DNA of 64,000 nucleotides from Amycolatopsis methanolica 239 (GCF_000739085.1 NZ_CP009110.1:1550001-1614000); one strand, 5' to 3'. Positions 1 to 8,225 are shown, numbered from the stretch's first letter. The notes: generated from the letters alone by a model not told the origin. Numbers and translations are program-made.

Positions 1-47
1 CGCGCTTTCGCGCGGAAAGCGCCTCACGGCGCTCGAAAGGTCACCTT

Positions 48-183
48 ACGACCGCCCCCGCGCCCGATACCTGATTGTGTTTCAGTCGCCGAGCAGCGGG
101 GTCAAGGCGGGAAAGAGTACCTTGACCCCGCTGGTCGGCGACTAAAGATCGGCTGTGGATCGGGGGCGGGGGAGGTCTGGTGC
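48..183. repeat. Long-palindrome intergenic repeat, copy 1
   Basis: An imperfect palindrome about 135 bp long. The inner stem is 23 bp with one mismatch (85-107 against 120-142) around the 12-base loop CGGGAAAGAGTA. An outer stem pairs 51-68 with 159-176 at 16 of 18 positions. The same inner stem, identical loop and right-hand outer arm recur at 12217-12350. Similarity continues upstream of the palindrome, for example AAGCGCCTCACGGCG at 17-31, so the full element may begin before the window. It lies downstream of the leftward FAD oxidoreductase gene and could also act as a transcript end. No coding sequence is credible here. Confidence 0.75.
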
Positions 184-218
184 GTGGTCGGTCTTCTTTC
201 GTTGCCGGCTTGCGTTTC

Positions 219-1457
219 CTATTCGCTTTCGGTGTTGTTTCGCTGTGCCCAGTTCGGTGCGTGCTCGGGCAGTAGGCCCACCCCGATGACGTAGGCGGGG
301 ATCCTGCGGGCCCACGGCACCGCGTTCATCACCGTCACCAGCGGCTTCGGCGGTCCGTTTCGCCGTCCCTCGATCGCCGGCCGGACGACCGCCCGGTGCA
401 TGAATCGCTGGATGGCCTGCACGACCATCGTCGGCAGCAAGCGGCGCCGTCGTACGCGTCCCAGCTTCCGATCGCTCGTTCCGCGCTGCAGGGGGACGGC
501 CAGCAACCGGGCCGTCGCGACTGCGTCCTGCACCGCCAGGTTGATCCCCACGCCCCCGATGGGCGACATCGCATGCGCCGCGTCGCCGATGCACAGCACG
601 CCGTTCCGGTGCCAGCGTGTCATCAGGTTCAGCCGCACGTCCAGGTGTTTCACGTCGTCCATCGAGGCGATCGCGTCCACGCGGTCCGCCAGCTGCGGCA
701 GCACCGTTCTGATCCGGTCGCGGAACGCCTCGACGCCCTCCGCGCGCAACTGCCCGTCCAGCCCCTTCGCCGCCAGGTAGGCGACCTGGAAGTACTCCTC
801 GCGCGGGATGATCACCGCGAAGTGCCCGTGCCGCATGCCCGGCATCAACTCCGGTCGCTCGTCGCCGTACCGGGGCAACCGCAGCCACCACGTGTCGAAC
901 GGCACCGGGAACTCCCGTGCCCGCAGACCGGCCTCCCGCCGCACCACCGACCAACGACCGTCGCACCCCACGGTCAGGTCCGCCCGGATCTCCCCGGTCG
1001 CGCCGTCCGCCGTCCGGTAACGCACGCCCGCCACCCGGCCCGCCTCCCGGACCAGCGAAGTCACCTCGGTGCTCATCCGCAGATGGAACGCGGGCTCGGC
1101 CCGGCCCGCGTCCGCCAGCAGGTCCAGCAGGTCCCACTGCGGCACCATCGCCAGGTACGGGTGCGCGATCCGCAGCCCGCGGAAATCCGCGATCGTCAGC
1201 GGCGGCGGGCCGGGCAGCGAGACGGTGCTCAGCCTGCTCTGCGGCAGCTTCGCGAACCGCTCGCCGAGGCCCAGCTCGTCCAGCAGCTGCAGCGTCGACG
1301 GATGCACCGTGTCGCCCCGGAAGTCCCGCAGGAAGTCCGCGTGCTTCTCCAGCACGGTCACCTCCACCCCGGCTCGCGCCAGCAGCAGTCCGAGCACCAT
1401 TCCGGCCGGTCCGCCACCGACGACGACGCAGGTCGTGCGCTCGACCACGGCCACCAC
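219..1457 (-). CDS. FAD-dependent oxidoreductase / monooxygenase
   Basis: A 412-residue single-component flavoprotein of the FAD-binding monooxygenase class (UbiH/PHBH-like fold). The N-terminal Rossmann motif GGGPAG is at about residues 14-19, followed by the acidic end of the second beta strand (VTVLEKH). The second FAD motif, GDAAHAMSPIGGVGIN, starts near residue 291 and contacts the FAD ribityl chain. Such enzymes hydroxylate small aromatic or polyketide-like substrates with NAD(P)H and O2, but the substrate cannot be read from the sequence. The first GTG (1457) overlaps the AAGGGGG ribosome site, so the GTG at 1448, about 8 bases downstream, is the more likely start. It is divergent from gltX with about 80 bases between them. 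Confidence 0.85.
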   Translation of the reverse strand: MVAVVERTTCVVVGGGPAGMVLGLLLARAGVEVTVLEKHADFLRDFRGDTVHPSTLQLLDELGLGERFAKLPQSRLSTVSLPGPPPLTIADFRGLRIAHPYLAMVPQWDLLDLLADAGRAEPAFHLRMSTEVTSLVREAGRVAGVRYRTADGATGEIRADLTVGCDGRWSVVRREAGLRAREFPVPFDTWWLRLPRYGDERPELMPGMRHGHFAVIIPREEYFQVAYLAAKGLDGQLRAEGVEAFRDRIRTVLPQLADRVDAIASMDDVKHLDVRLNLMTRWHRNGVLCIGDAAHAMSPIGGVGINLAVQDAVATARLLAVPLQRGTSDRKLGRVRRRRLLPTMVVQAIQRFMHRAVVRPAIEGRRNGPPKPLVTVMNAVPWARRIPAYVIGVGLLPEHAPNWAQRNNTESE

Positions 1458-1538
1458 CCCCTTAATTCATCTTGTGTTGAATAATACCAGCATGGCGCTC
1501 TCCGAACGCCTGGTCAAGCGGGATAGGCTGAACGGGTT

Positions 1539-3020
1539 ATGACTGAGACAGTCCGCGCCCGCTTCTGCCCGTCGCCCACCGGAACCCCGCACGTGGGGCT
1601 CATCCGCACGGCGTTGTTCAACTGGGCCTTCGCCCGGCACCACGGTGGCAGCCTGGTGTTCCGCATCGAGGACACCGACGCCGCCCGGGACAGCGAGGAG
1701 TCCTACCAGCAACTGCTGGAGGCGCTGCGCTGGCTCGGTCTCGACTGGGACGAGGGCCCCGACGCCGGCGGCGAGTACGGCCCGTACCGGCAGAGCGAGC
1801 GACGCGACATCTACGCCGACGTCGCGCGCCGCCTGCTGGAGGCCGGCGAGCTGTACGAGGCGTTCTCCACCAACGAGGAGGTCGCCGAGCGCCGCAAGGC
1901 CAAGGGGCAGGACCCGCAGCTCGGCTACGACAACTTCGACCGCGACCTCACCGAGGAGCAGCGCGCGGCCTACCGCGCCGAAGGCCGCGCCCCGGTGCTA
2001 CGGCTGCGCATGCCGGACGAGGACCTCGCCTGGAACGACCTGGTGCGCGGTGACATCACCTTCCCCGCGGGTTCGATCCCGGACCCGGTCCTGGTGCGCG
2101 CCAACGGCGATCCGCTCTACACGCTGACCAACCCGGTCGACGACGCGCTGATGCGGATCACGCACGTCCTGCGCGGTGAGGACCTGCTCCCGTCGACGCC
2201 GCGCCAGATCGCGCTGTACCGGGCGCTGGAGCGGATCGGCGTCGCGGAGTTCACGCCGAAGTTCGGCCACCTGCCGTACGTGATGGGCGAGGGCAACCGC
2301 AAACTGTCCAAACGGGACCCCAAGTCCAACCTGTTCAACTACCGCGACCGCGGGTTCATCCGCGAGGGACTGCTGAACTACCTGGCCCTGCTCGGCTGGT
2401 CCATCGCCGACGACAGGGACACGTTCACCGTCGACGAGCTGGTCCAGGCGTTCGAGATCTCGAAGGTGAGCGCCAACCCGGCCCGCTTCGACGTCAAGAA
2501 GGCCGAGGCGATCAACGGCGTGCACGTCCGCGCCCTCGACGCCGAGGACTTCGTCCAGCGGGTCGTGCCCTACCTCCAGTCGGCCGGGCTGCTGCCCGCC
2601 GAGCCGAGCGAGGAGCAGCTCACCAGGTGGCGCACCATCGCGCCGCTCGTCCAGGAGCGGGTGACCGTGCTCGGTGACGCGGCGCCGCTCGTGCGGTTCC
2701 TGTTCGTGCCGGAGGAGGAGTTCGCGCCCGAGGAGGACGCGGCCGCCAAGAACCTCAAGCCGGACGCCGAACCCGTGCTGCGCGCGTCGATCGAGGCGCT
2801 GGAGGCGCTGCCGTCGTGGGAGACCGCGGCGATCGAGCAGGCGCTCAAGGACGCACTGGTCGAGGGCCTCGGCCTCAAGCCGCGCAAGGCTTTCGCCCCG
2901 GTTCGCGTCGCCATCACCGGTCGCACGGTGTCGCCGCCGCTGTACGAATCGATGGAGCTGCTCGGCCGGGAGGTTTCACTCGGACGTCTGCGTAACGCTC
3001 TGCCCGGCAACGCAGAGTAG
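1539..3020 (+). CDS. gltX: Glutamyl-tRNA synthetase
   Basis: A 493-residue class I aminoacyl-tRNA synthetase that attaches glutamate to tRNA. The HIGH-type signature PTGTPHVG is at residues 13-20 and the KMSKS-type loop KLSKRD starts at residue 255. Length and the C-terminal helical anticodon-binding region fit bacterial GluRS. Actinobacteria generally lack GlnRS, so this enzyme is probably non-discriminating and also loads Glu onto tRNA-Gln for correction by GatCAB; that is family knowledge. The adjacent tRNA-Gln and tRNA-Glu genes at 3985 and 4121 fit this. The ATG start is divergent from the FAD oxidoreductase. Confidence 0.97.
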   Translation: MTETVRARFCPSPTGTPHVGLIRTALFNWAFARHHGGSLVFRIEDTDAARDSEESYQQLLEALRWLGLDWDEGPDAGGEYGPYRQSERRDIYADVARRLLEAGELYEAFSTNEEVAERRKAKGQDPQLGYDNFDRDLTEEQRAAYRAEGRAPVLRLRMPDEDLAWNDLVRGDITFPAGSIPDPVLVRANGDPLYTLTNPVDDALMRITHVLRGEDLLPSTPRQIALYRALERIGVAEFTPKFGHLPYVMGEGNRKLSKRDPKSNLFNYRDRGFIREGLLNYLALLGWSIADDRDTFTVDELVQAFEISKVSANPARFDVKKAEAINGVHVRALDAEDFVQRVVPYLQSAGLLPAEPSEEQLTRWRTIAPLVQERVTVLGDAAPLVRFLFVPEEEFAPEEDAAAKNLKPDAEPVLRASIEALEALPSWETAAIEQALKDALVEGLGLKPRKAFAPVRVAITGRTVSPPLYESMELLGREVSLGRLRNALPGNAE

Positions 3021-3100
3021 AAGCGGTCGCCGTCGAAACGACGTACTGAATCACCTTGTCGGCCGAACCGCTCAGCGTAGTTCTCGCCTAGCCTCGCTGG

Positions 3101-3892
3101 GTGGATTTTGCGCGTTCCGGCACACCTACCCGCGTCCGTGTCCCCGAGCCCGGTCTGGGGGATCCGGCGGATCCGTGGAGACCGTCCAGCCTGCGGCTGG
3201 TGTGCCTGGACATCGACGACACGTTGATCGACTTCACCTCCGCGGGCGAACGCGCGCTGTCGCTGCTGATCGGCCGGGCCGACCTGTGGCCGCTGTGGGA
3301 GCGGATCACCGACTGGCACGTCGCCCGTGTCGTCGCGGGGGAGATCGACTACGCGTCCATGCACCACCGGCGCACCCAGTGCTTCCTCGCCGAGATCGGC
3401 GTCGTGCTGGAAGCGGAGGACGTGGCCCGGTTCGAGCGCCGCCGCAAGGAGGTGCTGCGCAGCTCGTGGCGCCTCTTCGACGACGTCCTGCCCTGCCTGG
3501 AGTGGCTGCGCGCGGCGGACGTCCTCATCGCCGCTGTGACCAACGCCTCCGGCGCCCACCAGCGCGCCAAGCTAGCCGATCTGGGGCTCACCCGCTTCTT
3601 CGACCACGTGGCGATCGCCGGTGAGGTCGGGGCCGCAAAGCCCGATCCGGTGATGTTCCACGCCGTGTGCGCGGTCCTCGACTGCGACCCGAGTGAGGCC
3701 GCCCACGTGGGCGACAAGCTGCACACCGACGCCGTGGGCGCCCGGGACGCCGGCCTGGAGGGCGTGTGGCTCGACCGGGCGGGCGGTGACGCGGAGGTGC
3801 CGGAGGGTGTGCACGTCATCGGCGGGCTGGACGAGCTCCCGCAGCTGCTGGTCAGCGAGTTCGCGCGGATCGGCGTGCCCGCCCAGCGCTGA
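3101..3892 (+). CDS. HAD-superfamily hydrolase
   Basis: A cytoplasmic haloacid-dehalogenase-type phosphatase of up to 263 residues. Motif I, LDIDDTLID, supplies the nucleophilic Asp37 and Asp39. Motif II is in the AAVTNASG stretch, and motifs III and IV are the Lys in GAAKPDP and the GDKLHTDAVGA loop. An alpha-helical cap lies between motifs I and II, as in phosphoglycolate phosphatase or YjjG-type enzymes. The first 30 residues are Pro-rich and precede the domain, so the GTG at 3101 may be too far upstream. The substrate is unknown. It lies just ahead of the tRNA pair. Confidence 0.85.
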   Translation: MDFARSGTPTRVRVPEPGLGDPADPWRPSSLRLVCLDIDDTLIDFTSAGERALSLLIGRADLWPLWERITDWHVARVVAGEIDYASMHHRRTQCFLAEIGVVLEAEDVARFERRRKEVLRSSWRLFDDVLPCLEWLRAADVLIAAVTNASGAHQRAKLADLGLTRFFDHVAIAGEVGAAKPDPVMFHAVCAVLDCDPSEAAHVGDKLHTDAVGARDAGLEGVWLDRAGGDAEVPEGVHVIGGLDELPQLLVSEFARIGVPAQR

Positions 3893-3984
3893 ACCCCACC
3901 CCCGGTTACGCACCGCTGACGGGGCTAGGCTATATTTCTTCCCAGCGGAGCTGCTCCGAGTCGCGAATCGGAGTGGCAAACCGT

Positions 3985-4056
3985 TGGGGTATGGTGTAAT
4001 TGGCAGCACGACAGATTCTGGCTCTGTTAGTCTAGGTTCGAGTCCTGGTACCCCAG
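3985..4056 (+). tRNA. tRNA-Gln (anticodon CTG)
   Basis: A full cloverleaf can be folded. The 7-bp acceptor stem pairs TGGGGTA with TACCCCA, the anticodon stem ACAGA/TCTGT encloses loop TTCTGGC with anticodon CTG at 4018-4020, and the T loop is GGTTCGAGTCC. The discriminator is G at 4056. The 3' CCA is not encoded. Confidence 0.95.
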
Positions 4057-4120
4057 CTGCAAGAGGAAAAACCACCTCTGGTAAGGTTCCTCTCGCAACA
4101 AGGGAAAGAGCGAGTGCCTA

Positions 4121-4193
4121 GCCCCCGTCGTCTAGCGGCCTAGGACGCCGGCCTCTCACGCCGGTAGCGTGGGTTCGAATCCCATCGGGGGTA
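4121..4193 (+). tRNA. tRNA-Glu (anticodon CTC)
   Basis: The acceptor arm GCCCCCG pairs with CGGGGGT. The anticodon stem CCGGC/GCCGG encloses loop CTCTCAC, placing anticodon CTC at 4155-4157. The T arm GGGTTCGAATCCC is canonical and the discriminator is A. The 3' CCA is not encoded. It sits 64 bases after tRNA-Gln, ahead of a single terminator, so the two are probably co-transcribed. Confidence 0.95.
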
Positions 4194-4200
4194 CTCCGAA

Positions 4201-4233
4201 AGGCCGCCAGCTATCAGGCTGGCGGTCTTTTTC
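4201..4233 (+). terminator. Rho-independent terminator of the tRNA-Gln/tRNA-Glu unit
   Basis: An 8-bp stem pairs CCGCCAGC (4204-4211) with GCTGGCGG (4218-4225) around a short loop, followed by CTTTTTC. It lies 8 bases after the end of tRNA-Glu. Confidence 0.9.
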
Positions 4234-4313
4234 GTTGCCCTGCTTGAAAAGCCGCCCGTCCACGGTGGACAAAACCGGATGACAGAGCCGGCCGCCCGGC
4301 CTAATCTCCGGGC

Positions 4314-4853
4314 ATGGCCGAGATCACTCCCGCGCTCCAGGTGGCCCACACAGCCGATCTCGGCGCTCCGGTCCTCAGCGCTGCCCGTGAGCTCTTGTAC
4401 GGCGTGTTCGAAGGCGACCTGACCGAGCACGACTGGGAGCACGCCCTCGGTGGCGTGCACGCCCTGCTGTGGGAGGGCCCGGAACTGGTGGCCCACGCGT
4501 CCGTGGTGCAGCGCAGGATGGTCCACAACGGGCGGGCCTGGCGCACCGGGTATGTGGAGGCCGTTGGAGTGCGCGCGGACCGCCGGCGGCGCGGCTACGG
4601 CGGCCTGGTGATGGAGCCGCTGGAGCGTGTGATTCGCGAGGCTTACGAGGTGGGTGCGCTCAGCGCGTCGGACAAGGCGATCCCGTTCTACGGCTCCCGC
4701 GGCTGGGTGTGCTGGCGCGGGCCACTCTCCGCGCTCACGCCGTCCGGGATCACGCCCACGCCCGAAGAAGCGGGCGGGGTCTTCGTGCTCGGCACGTCGC
4801 TCGACCCGGACGGGGAGCTGACGTGCGACTGGCGCGACGGGGACGTCTGGTGA
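4314..4853 (+). CDS. aac(2'): Aminoglycoside 2'-N-acetyltransferase (AAC(2')-I family)
   Basis: A 179-residue GNAT protein. It resembles mycobacterial AAC(2')-Ic along its whole length: HTADL near the N-terminus, GDLTEHDWEHALGG, YVEAVGVRADRRRRGYG (the acetyl-CoA loop), FYGSRGW and the C-terminal CDWRDGDVW. Family members acetylate the 2'-amino group of gentamicin, tobramycin and related aminoglycosides, and are chromosomal and intrinsic in mycobacteria. Length matches the family (about 181). The gene is single and starts at ATG. It is convergent with the sortase gene across a shared hairpin. Whether it confers measurable resistance here is unknown. Confidence 0.9.
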   Translation: MAEITPALQVAHTADLGAPVLSAARELLYGVFEGDLTEHDWEHALGGVHALLWEGPELVAHASVVQRRMVHNGRAWRTGYVEAVGVRADRRRRGYGGLVMEPLERVIREAYEVGALSASDKAIPFYGSRGWVCWRGPLSALTPSGITPTPEEAGGVFVLGTSLDPDGELTCDWRDGDVW

Positions 4854-4854
4854 G

Positions 4855-4884
4855 CCGGTGGCGCCGCGGGCGGGGCGCCACCGG
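4855..4884. terminator. Bidirectional hairpin between convergent genes
   Basis: A perfect 11-bp stem pairs CCGGTGGCGCC (4855-4865) with GGCGCCACCGG (4874-4884). It fills the gap between the convergent acetyltransferase and sortase genes. There is no T tract. Confidence 0.6.
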
Positions 4885-4887
4885 GGG

Positions 4888-5487
4888 TCACGTCAGGTTC
4901 GCGTAGACGACGATGTTGTCGGTGTAGCTGTGCTCGGCGTGGTCGAACACACCGCCGCACGTGATGAGCCGCAGCTGCGGCCCGTCGGTGTTGCCGTAGA
5001 CCGCGTCCTGCGGGAACTGGTCCTTGGGCACCTGCGTGGTGTGGTCGACCACGAACCGCAGCTGCTGCCCGTCGCTGCGGTCGACGAAGATCTCGTCGCC
5101 AGGCCGGACGTCCTTCAGCTTGTAGAAGACGCCCGGCTGGTGGTTGCCGTCCACGTGGCCCAGGATGATCGCCGGGCCGACGTCACCGGGCACGGGGGAC
5201 AGGCGGTACCAGGCGGCCTGCATCGGCTTGTCGACCGAGGGCACCGCGATCTCGCCGTCCTTGTTGACCGCGACCGAGATGAGTGAGGACTCCGCGCCGA
5301 TCTTCGGGATCCGCACCTGGGTCGGGCGCAGCTTGTCGTAGGGCTTGGTCACCGGGACCGACGTGGTGGGCGCCGCCGCCTGCGTCGGCTGCGGATCGGA
5401 GCCGCAGCCGGTCAGGACGAGGGCGAGCAGAACCGCCGGGGCGGCCGCGTGAACGCGACCGCCCCGGCCGGTGAACGGGTTGCGCAT
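4888..5487 (-). CDS. Sortase (class F-like) predicted as a lipoprotein
   Basis: A 199-residue exported cysteine transpeptidase fold. The N-terminus is a lipoprotein signal with lipobox LTGC (Cys28), then a Thr/Pro-rich linker and a sortase domain from about residue 50. The catalytic His is H111 (ILGHVDG) and the catalytic Cys is C177 (LITCGG). The 22 residues after Cys177 contain no Arg, although sortases normally have their catalytic Arg there. Lipid anchoring instead of a TM anchor is also unusual. It follows the gene for the secreted Thr/Ser-rich protein by about 5 bases, so the two form an operon and that protein is a candidate partner. Confidence 0.85.
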   Translation of the reverse strand: MRNPFTGRGGRVHAAAPAVLLALVLTGCGSDPQPTQAAAPTTSVPVTKPYDKLRPTQVRIPKIGAESSLISVAVNKDGEIAVPSVDKPMQAAWYRLSPVPGDVGPAIILGHVDGNHQPGVFYKLKDVRPGDEIFVDRSDGQQLRFVVDHTTQVPKDQFPQDAVYGNTDGPQLRLITCGGVFDHAEHSYTDNIVVYANLT

Positions 5488-5492
5488 GGCGG

Positions 5493-6197
5493 TCAGAACC
5501 GGGCGGTGCCGCCGGCCCCGGTCTCCACGCCCGCCTTGGGCGCGAACGAGACCTGGGCGTCACCGCCGTTGCTCTGCTGCCACTCGACGGACTCGCCCGA
5601 GCCCGGGACCGGAGCCACGCCGCCGCCGGACGCGCCGCCGCCCTGCGGGGCGCCCGCGCAGGTCCAGTCGGCCGTGACGGTGCCCGAGTCGAAGGACTTG
5701 CCCTCGTGCAGCTGCACGAGGTAGTCCCAGTACCGGCCGTCCTGCTCCTCCTGGTACGGGCCGTCGAGGATGTCGAAGTCCGGCGACCACACGTCGGTCG
5801 GCTGGCCGGCGGCGCAGGCGATGATCAGCACGCCGGTGCCGTCGCCGAGGTCGATGCCGTAGGCGGTGTCGTCCTCGTACGGCGGCTCCTCCGGGGCGCT
5901 GCTGGAGGTCGACGCCGGCTCGCTCGACCCGGTGGTCGTCGTGACCGGCGTCGTCGTGGTGCCCGGGCTGCTGGTGACGCTCGGCTGGCTGGTCGTGCTG
6001 GTGGCCGAGGATGTCTCGCTCGTCGTCTCGGCGGCCGAGCTCGGCGCGGACGTCTCCGTGCTCTCCGGCGCGGCCGACGTCGTGGTGGTGACCTCCGGGG
6101 TGGTGCTCTCCTCGGCGAGCGCGGCCGGGGCCGTGGTGAGGGTGATCAGCGCACCGCTGATCACGGCCGCCGCGAGGCGGCCCAAGGGCTTACGCAA
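5493..6197 (-). CDS. Secreted Thr/Ser-rich protein, sortase partner candidate
   Basis: A 234-residue exported protein. A signal peptide ends around residue 28 (APAALA). Residues 30-105 are almost entirely Ser, Thr, Pro, Glu and Ala, a stalk-like and possibly glycosylated segment. The rest is a small globular part with two Cys (LIIACAAG and DWTCAG). The C-terminus ends KAGVETGAGGTARF, which resembles the region before the membrane anchor in actinobacterial sortase-linked proteins, but no hydrophobic anchor follows. The start is TTG at 6197, supported by GGAG five bases upstream. It is the first gene of a two-gene unit with the sortase. Function unknown. Confidence 0.75.
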   Translation of the reverse strand: MRKPLGRLAAAVISGALITLTTAPAALAEESTTPEVTTTTSAAPESTETSAPSSAAETTSETSSATSTTSQPSVTSSPGTTTTPVTTTTGSSEPASTSSSAPEEPPYEDDTAYGIDLGDGTGVLIIACAAGQPTDVWSPDFDILDGPYQEEQDGRYWDYLVQLHEGKSFDSGTVTADWTCAGAPQGGGASGGGVAPVPGSGESVEWQQSNGGDAQVSFAPKAGVETGAGGTARF

Positions 6198-6353
6198 AGT
6201 GACTCCACTGGTGTTGCTCGGAACGCGCGGTGACCCCGACCGCTCTCGGCGCGCGCGTCATCACTCTTCTGGCCGAGGGTCTCGCGTGATCATCCCCGAT
6301 TCCGGTCACGGGGAGAAACGAAAAGGCCTGTGACAGAAATTGTCCGGGAAATG

Positions 6354-6399
6354 TGTAACGCGGACGCCCTAATCGGCGATCGCGAATCAACGCGTTACA
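6354..6399. promoter_or_regulatory. Inverted TGTAACGCG boxes
   Basis: TGTAACGCG (6354-6362) and its exact reverse complement CGCGTTACA (6391-6399) are separated by 28 bases in the divergent intergenic region. The right copy is itself part of the palindrome GTAACGCGTTAC. This could be an operator. The regulator is unknown. Confidence 0.4.
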
Positions 6400-6599
6400 T
6401 CAAGGGACGATAACAGCGGTCCGCGGCCGTGACCAGGCCGGTTCCGCGCGAAAATTTCCCACGGCTTGACGGGCGGCCGCAGATCGCCAGGTGGAGGCGG
6501 TCACGGAGCGTGGCGCCCTGCCGCGCGGGAAAGCCCTTTCGGTCGATGTTGTGAGCCCTTCACCGGTGCCAGCATGGAGAGATCCCGATCTTGAGCCGT

Positions 6600-6617
6600 T
6601 GTGAGGGGCGGCTCACA
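6600..6617. promoter_or_regulatory. TGTGA-N8-TCACA palindrome
   Basis: A CRP-like palindrome, but with 8 rather than 6 bases between half-sites, about 100 bases upstream of the GTG of the Rv1733c-like gene. The spacing makes a canonical CRP site doubtful. Confidence 0.3.
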
Positions 6618-6717
6618 GCGGTCTTGGTCTCGTTTCAGTGCCAATTCGGGTACGGGCGAGGCACAGTGGGTATTGCGATTGTGCTTGCCGAGGTGGCAGA
6701 GGAAGGGGGATTAGACC

Positions 6718-7311
6718 GTGACCGGACCAATCGGGCGTTTCTGGCGGCGCCTGCACATCGGTCGCAACCCGTTGGCCAGAACGTCCGACCGGGTCGAGGC
6801 TGCGCTCCTGTTGGTGGTCGTGCTGGGGCTGCTCGTCGCGGTTCCGCTGGCGTTGTTCACCGGGTCCCGGACGTACGGGGGCCAGCTGGCGGTTTCCGAA
6901 CAGCAGCGCACTTCGCGGCACCTCGTGACCGCGACGCTGCTCGAGGACGCGCCGGCGCCGGTGCCGGCGACCGAGGGCGCGTTCTCGACCAGCAGCACGG
7001 CCGGGGTGCACGCGACGTGGACCTACAACGGCGGGGAGCCGAAGACGGGCATCGTGGCGGCCGACCCCGGCGCGACGGCCGGGTCGACGGTGCCGGTGTG
7101 GATCAACGAAGCCGGTGACCCGGCGCCCGCGCCGATCAGCTCGACCGACGCGGCCACGACCGGTGTGCTGGCTGGGATCTTCGCCTGGCTGGTGGCGGCG
7201 CTTGTGCTGACCGCGACGTACTGGATCACGCGCTTCGTGCTGGACCGCAGGCGCGCCGCGCGGTGGGAAGCCGAATGGGCCACGCTCGGCGACCGCTGGG
7301 CGCGTTCCTGA
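6718..7311 (+). CDS. Rv1733c-like two-TM membrane protein
   Basis: A 197-residue integral membrane protein. The N-terminus carries RNPLARTSDRVEAALLL, recognisable from the Rv1733c family. TM1 is about residues 27-48 and TM2 about 143-165, with an external loop of roughly 90 residues rich in Ala, Thr and Pro, and a basic cytoplasmic C-terminal tail. In M. tuberculosis Rv1733c belongs to the DosR dormancy regulon, but its molecular function is not established. GGAAGGGGG just upstream of the GTG supports this start. It is a single gene. Confidence 0.8.
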   Translation: MTGPIGRFWRRLHIGRNPLARTSDRVEAALLLVVVLGLLVAVPLALFTGSRTYGGQLAVSEQQRTSRHLVTATLLEDAPAPVPATEGAFSTSSTAGVHATWTYNGGEPKTGIVAADPGATAGSTVPVWINEAGDPAPAPISSTDAATTGVLAGIFAWLVAALVLTATYWITRFVLDRRRAARWEAEWATLGDRWARS

Positions 7312-7510
7312 CTGTTCTTACTGGGGTCTGACACGCCGCTCGCGGGCATCCGACGAGGGTGCCCCTGCGGCGCTCCTCCGCTCCGGCGGACACCACTGGG
7401 GTGACGGCTGCTGTCTTCAGCGCGCTCCGCTGGCGGAATCGCGCGCTGATCTCCGCCGGCCCGACCCGCCGCTCCATCGGGGCCGGTGGCTGCCCATTGT
7501 CGGCTGGGAT

Positions 7511-8137
7511 TCAGCGCACACCGCGCGGGCGGAACTGGATGCTGATCCTCGGCCCGACGGGGCGGCTCGTCTTCGGGATGGCGTGCTCCCACGTCCGCTG
7601 GCACGAACCGCCCATGACGATGAGGTCGCCGGGGCCCAGGAGTTGCCGCACGGTCGCCCCGCCGCCGCGTGGGCGCAGCAGCATGCTCCGCGGCGCGCCG
7701 ACCGACACGATCGCCACCATCGTGTCCTCGCGCGAACCCCGGCCGATCGTGTCGCCGTGCCACGCCACGCTGTCCCGGCCGTCGCGGTAGAAGCACAGCC
7801 CCGCCGTGCGGAACGGCTCGCCGAGCTCGTCCCCGTAGTGCCGGCTCAACGCGGCCCGCGCCTCGTCCAGCACCGGGTCCGGCAGCCGCTCGTCCTCGCC
7901 GTAGAAGCACAACAGCCGCGGCACGTCGACCACCCGGTCGTACATCCGGCGCCGCTCCGCGTGCCACGGCACGTCCGCCGCCAGGCGATCGAACAACAGG
8001 TCCGCGCCCGACAGCCACCCCGGCCGCAGATCGATCCACGCGCCGTCGCCCAGTTCCGTGCGCCGCGTCTCGGTCAGGGACCCGAGCGAACATTCCTCGG
8101 CCTGACCGAACAGCGAACCCTGCAGCCCTGCGGTCAT
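7511..8137 (-). CDS. AlkB-like 2-oxoglutarate/Fe(II) dioxygenase
   Basis: A 208-residue member of the AlkB family, which removes alkyl groups from damaged nucleic acid bases using Fe(II), O2 and 2-oxoglutarate. The iron ligands are the H-x-D pair in VAWHGDT and the distal His in WEHAIPK. The 2-oxoglutarate-binding Arg is in RISIQFRPRG at the C-terminus. Length fits the family. It is monocistronic: the downstream 200 bases (7312-7510) hold no gene, and the IclR regulator lies upstream. The substrate (DNA, RNA or protein) is not determined. Confidence 0.9.
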   Translation of the reverse strand: MTAGLQGSLFGQAEECSLGSLTETRRTELGDGAWIDLRPGWLSGADLLFDRLAADVPWHAERRRMYDRVVDVPRLLCFYGEDERLPDPVLDEARAALSRHYGDELGEPFRTAGLCFYRDGRDSVAWHGDTIGRGSREDTMVAIVSVGAPRSMLLRPRGGGATVRQLLGPGDLIVMGGSCQRTWEHAIPKTSRPVGPRISIQFRPRGVR

Positions 8138-8225
8138 GACCCGAGGCTACCCCAAATCGAACGTGTGTTCTACCCGGGCATGTGCTGTTCGAACCCGCCC
8201 GAGGCGCGCCGGAGGACCGCGAGAG

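Larger units (their letters stand above)
6198..6717. other. 520-base divergent intergenic region
   Basis: No convincing gene or structured RNA was found. It separates the leftward sortase-partner gene from the rightward Rv1733c-like gene and must hold both promoters. It contains the inverted repeat TGTAACGCG at 6354-6362 and 6391-6399, and a TGTGA-N8-TCACA palindrome at 6600-6617. Confidence 0.6.

Noticed and set aside
142..1137. Minus-strand frame of 331 codons overlapping the FAD oxidoreductase
   Set aside because: It is a Gly/Arg-rich shadow in another frame of a gene with clear FAD motifs.
6198..6717. Riboswitch or small RNA in the 520-base gap
   Set aside because: No conserved riboswitch core could be recognised by eye; only short palindromes are present.
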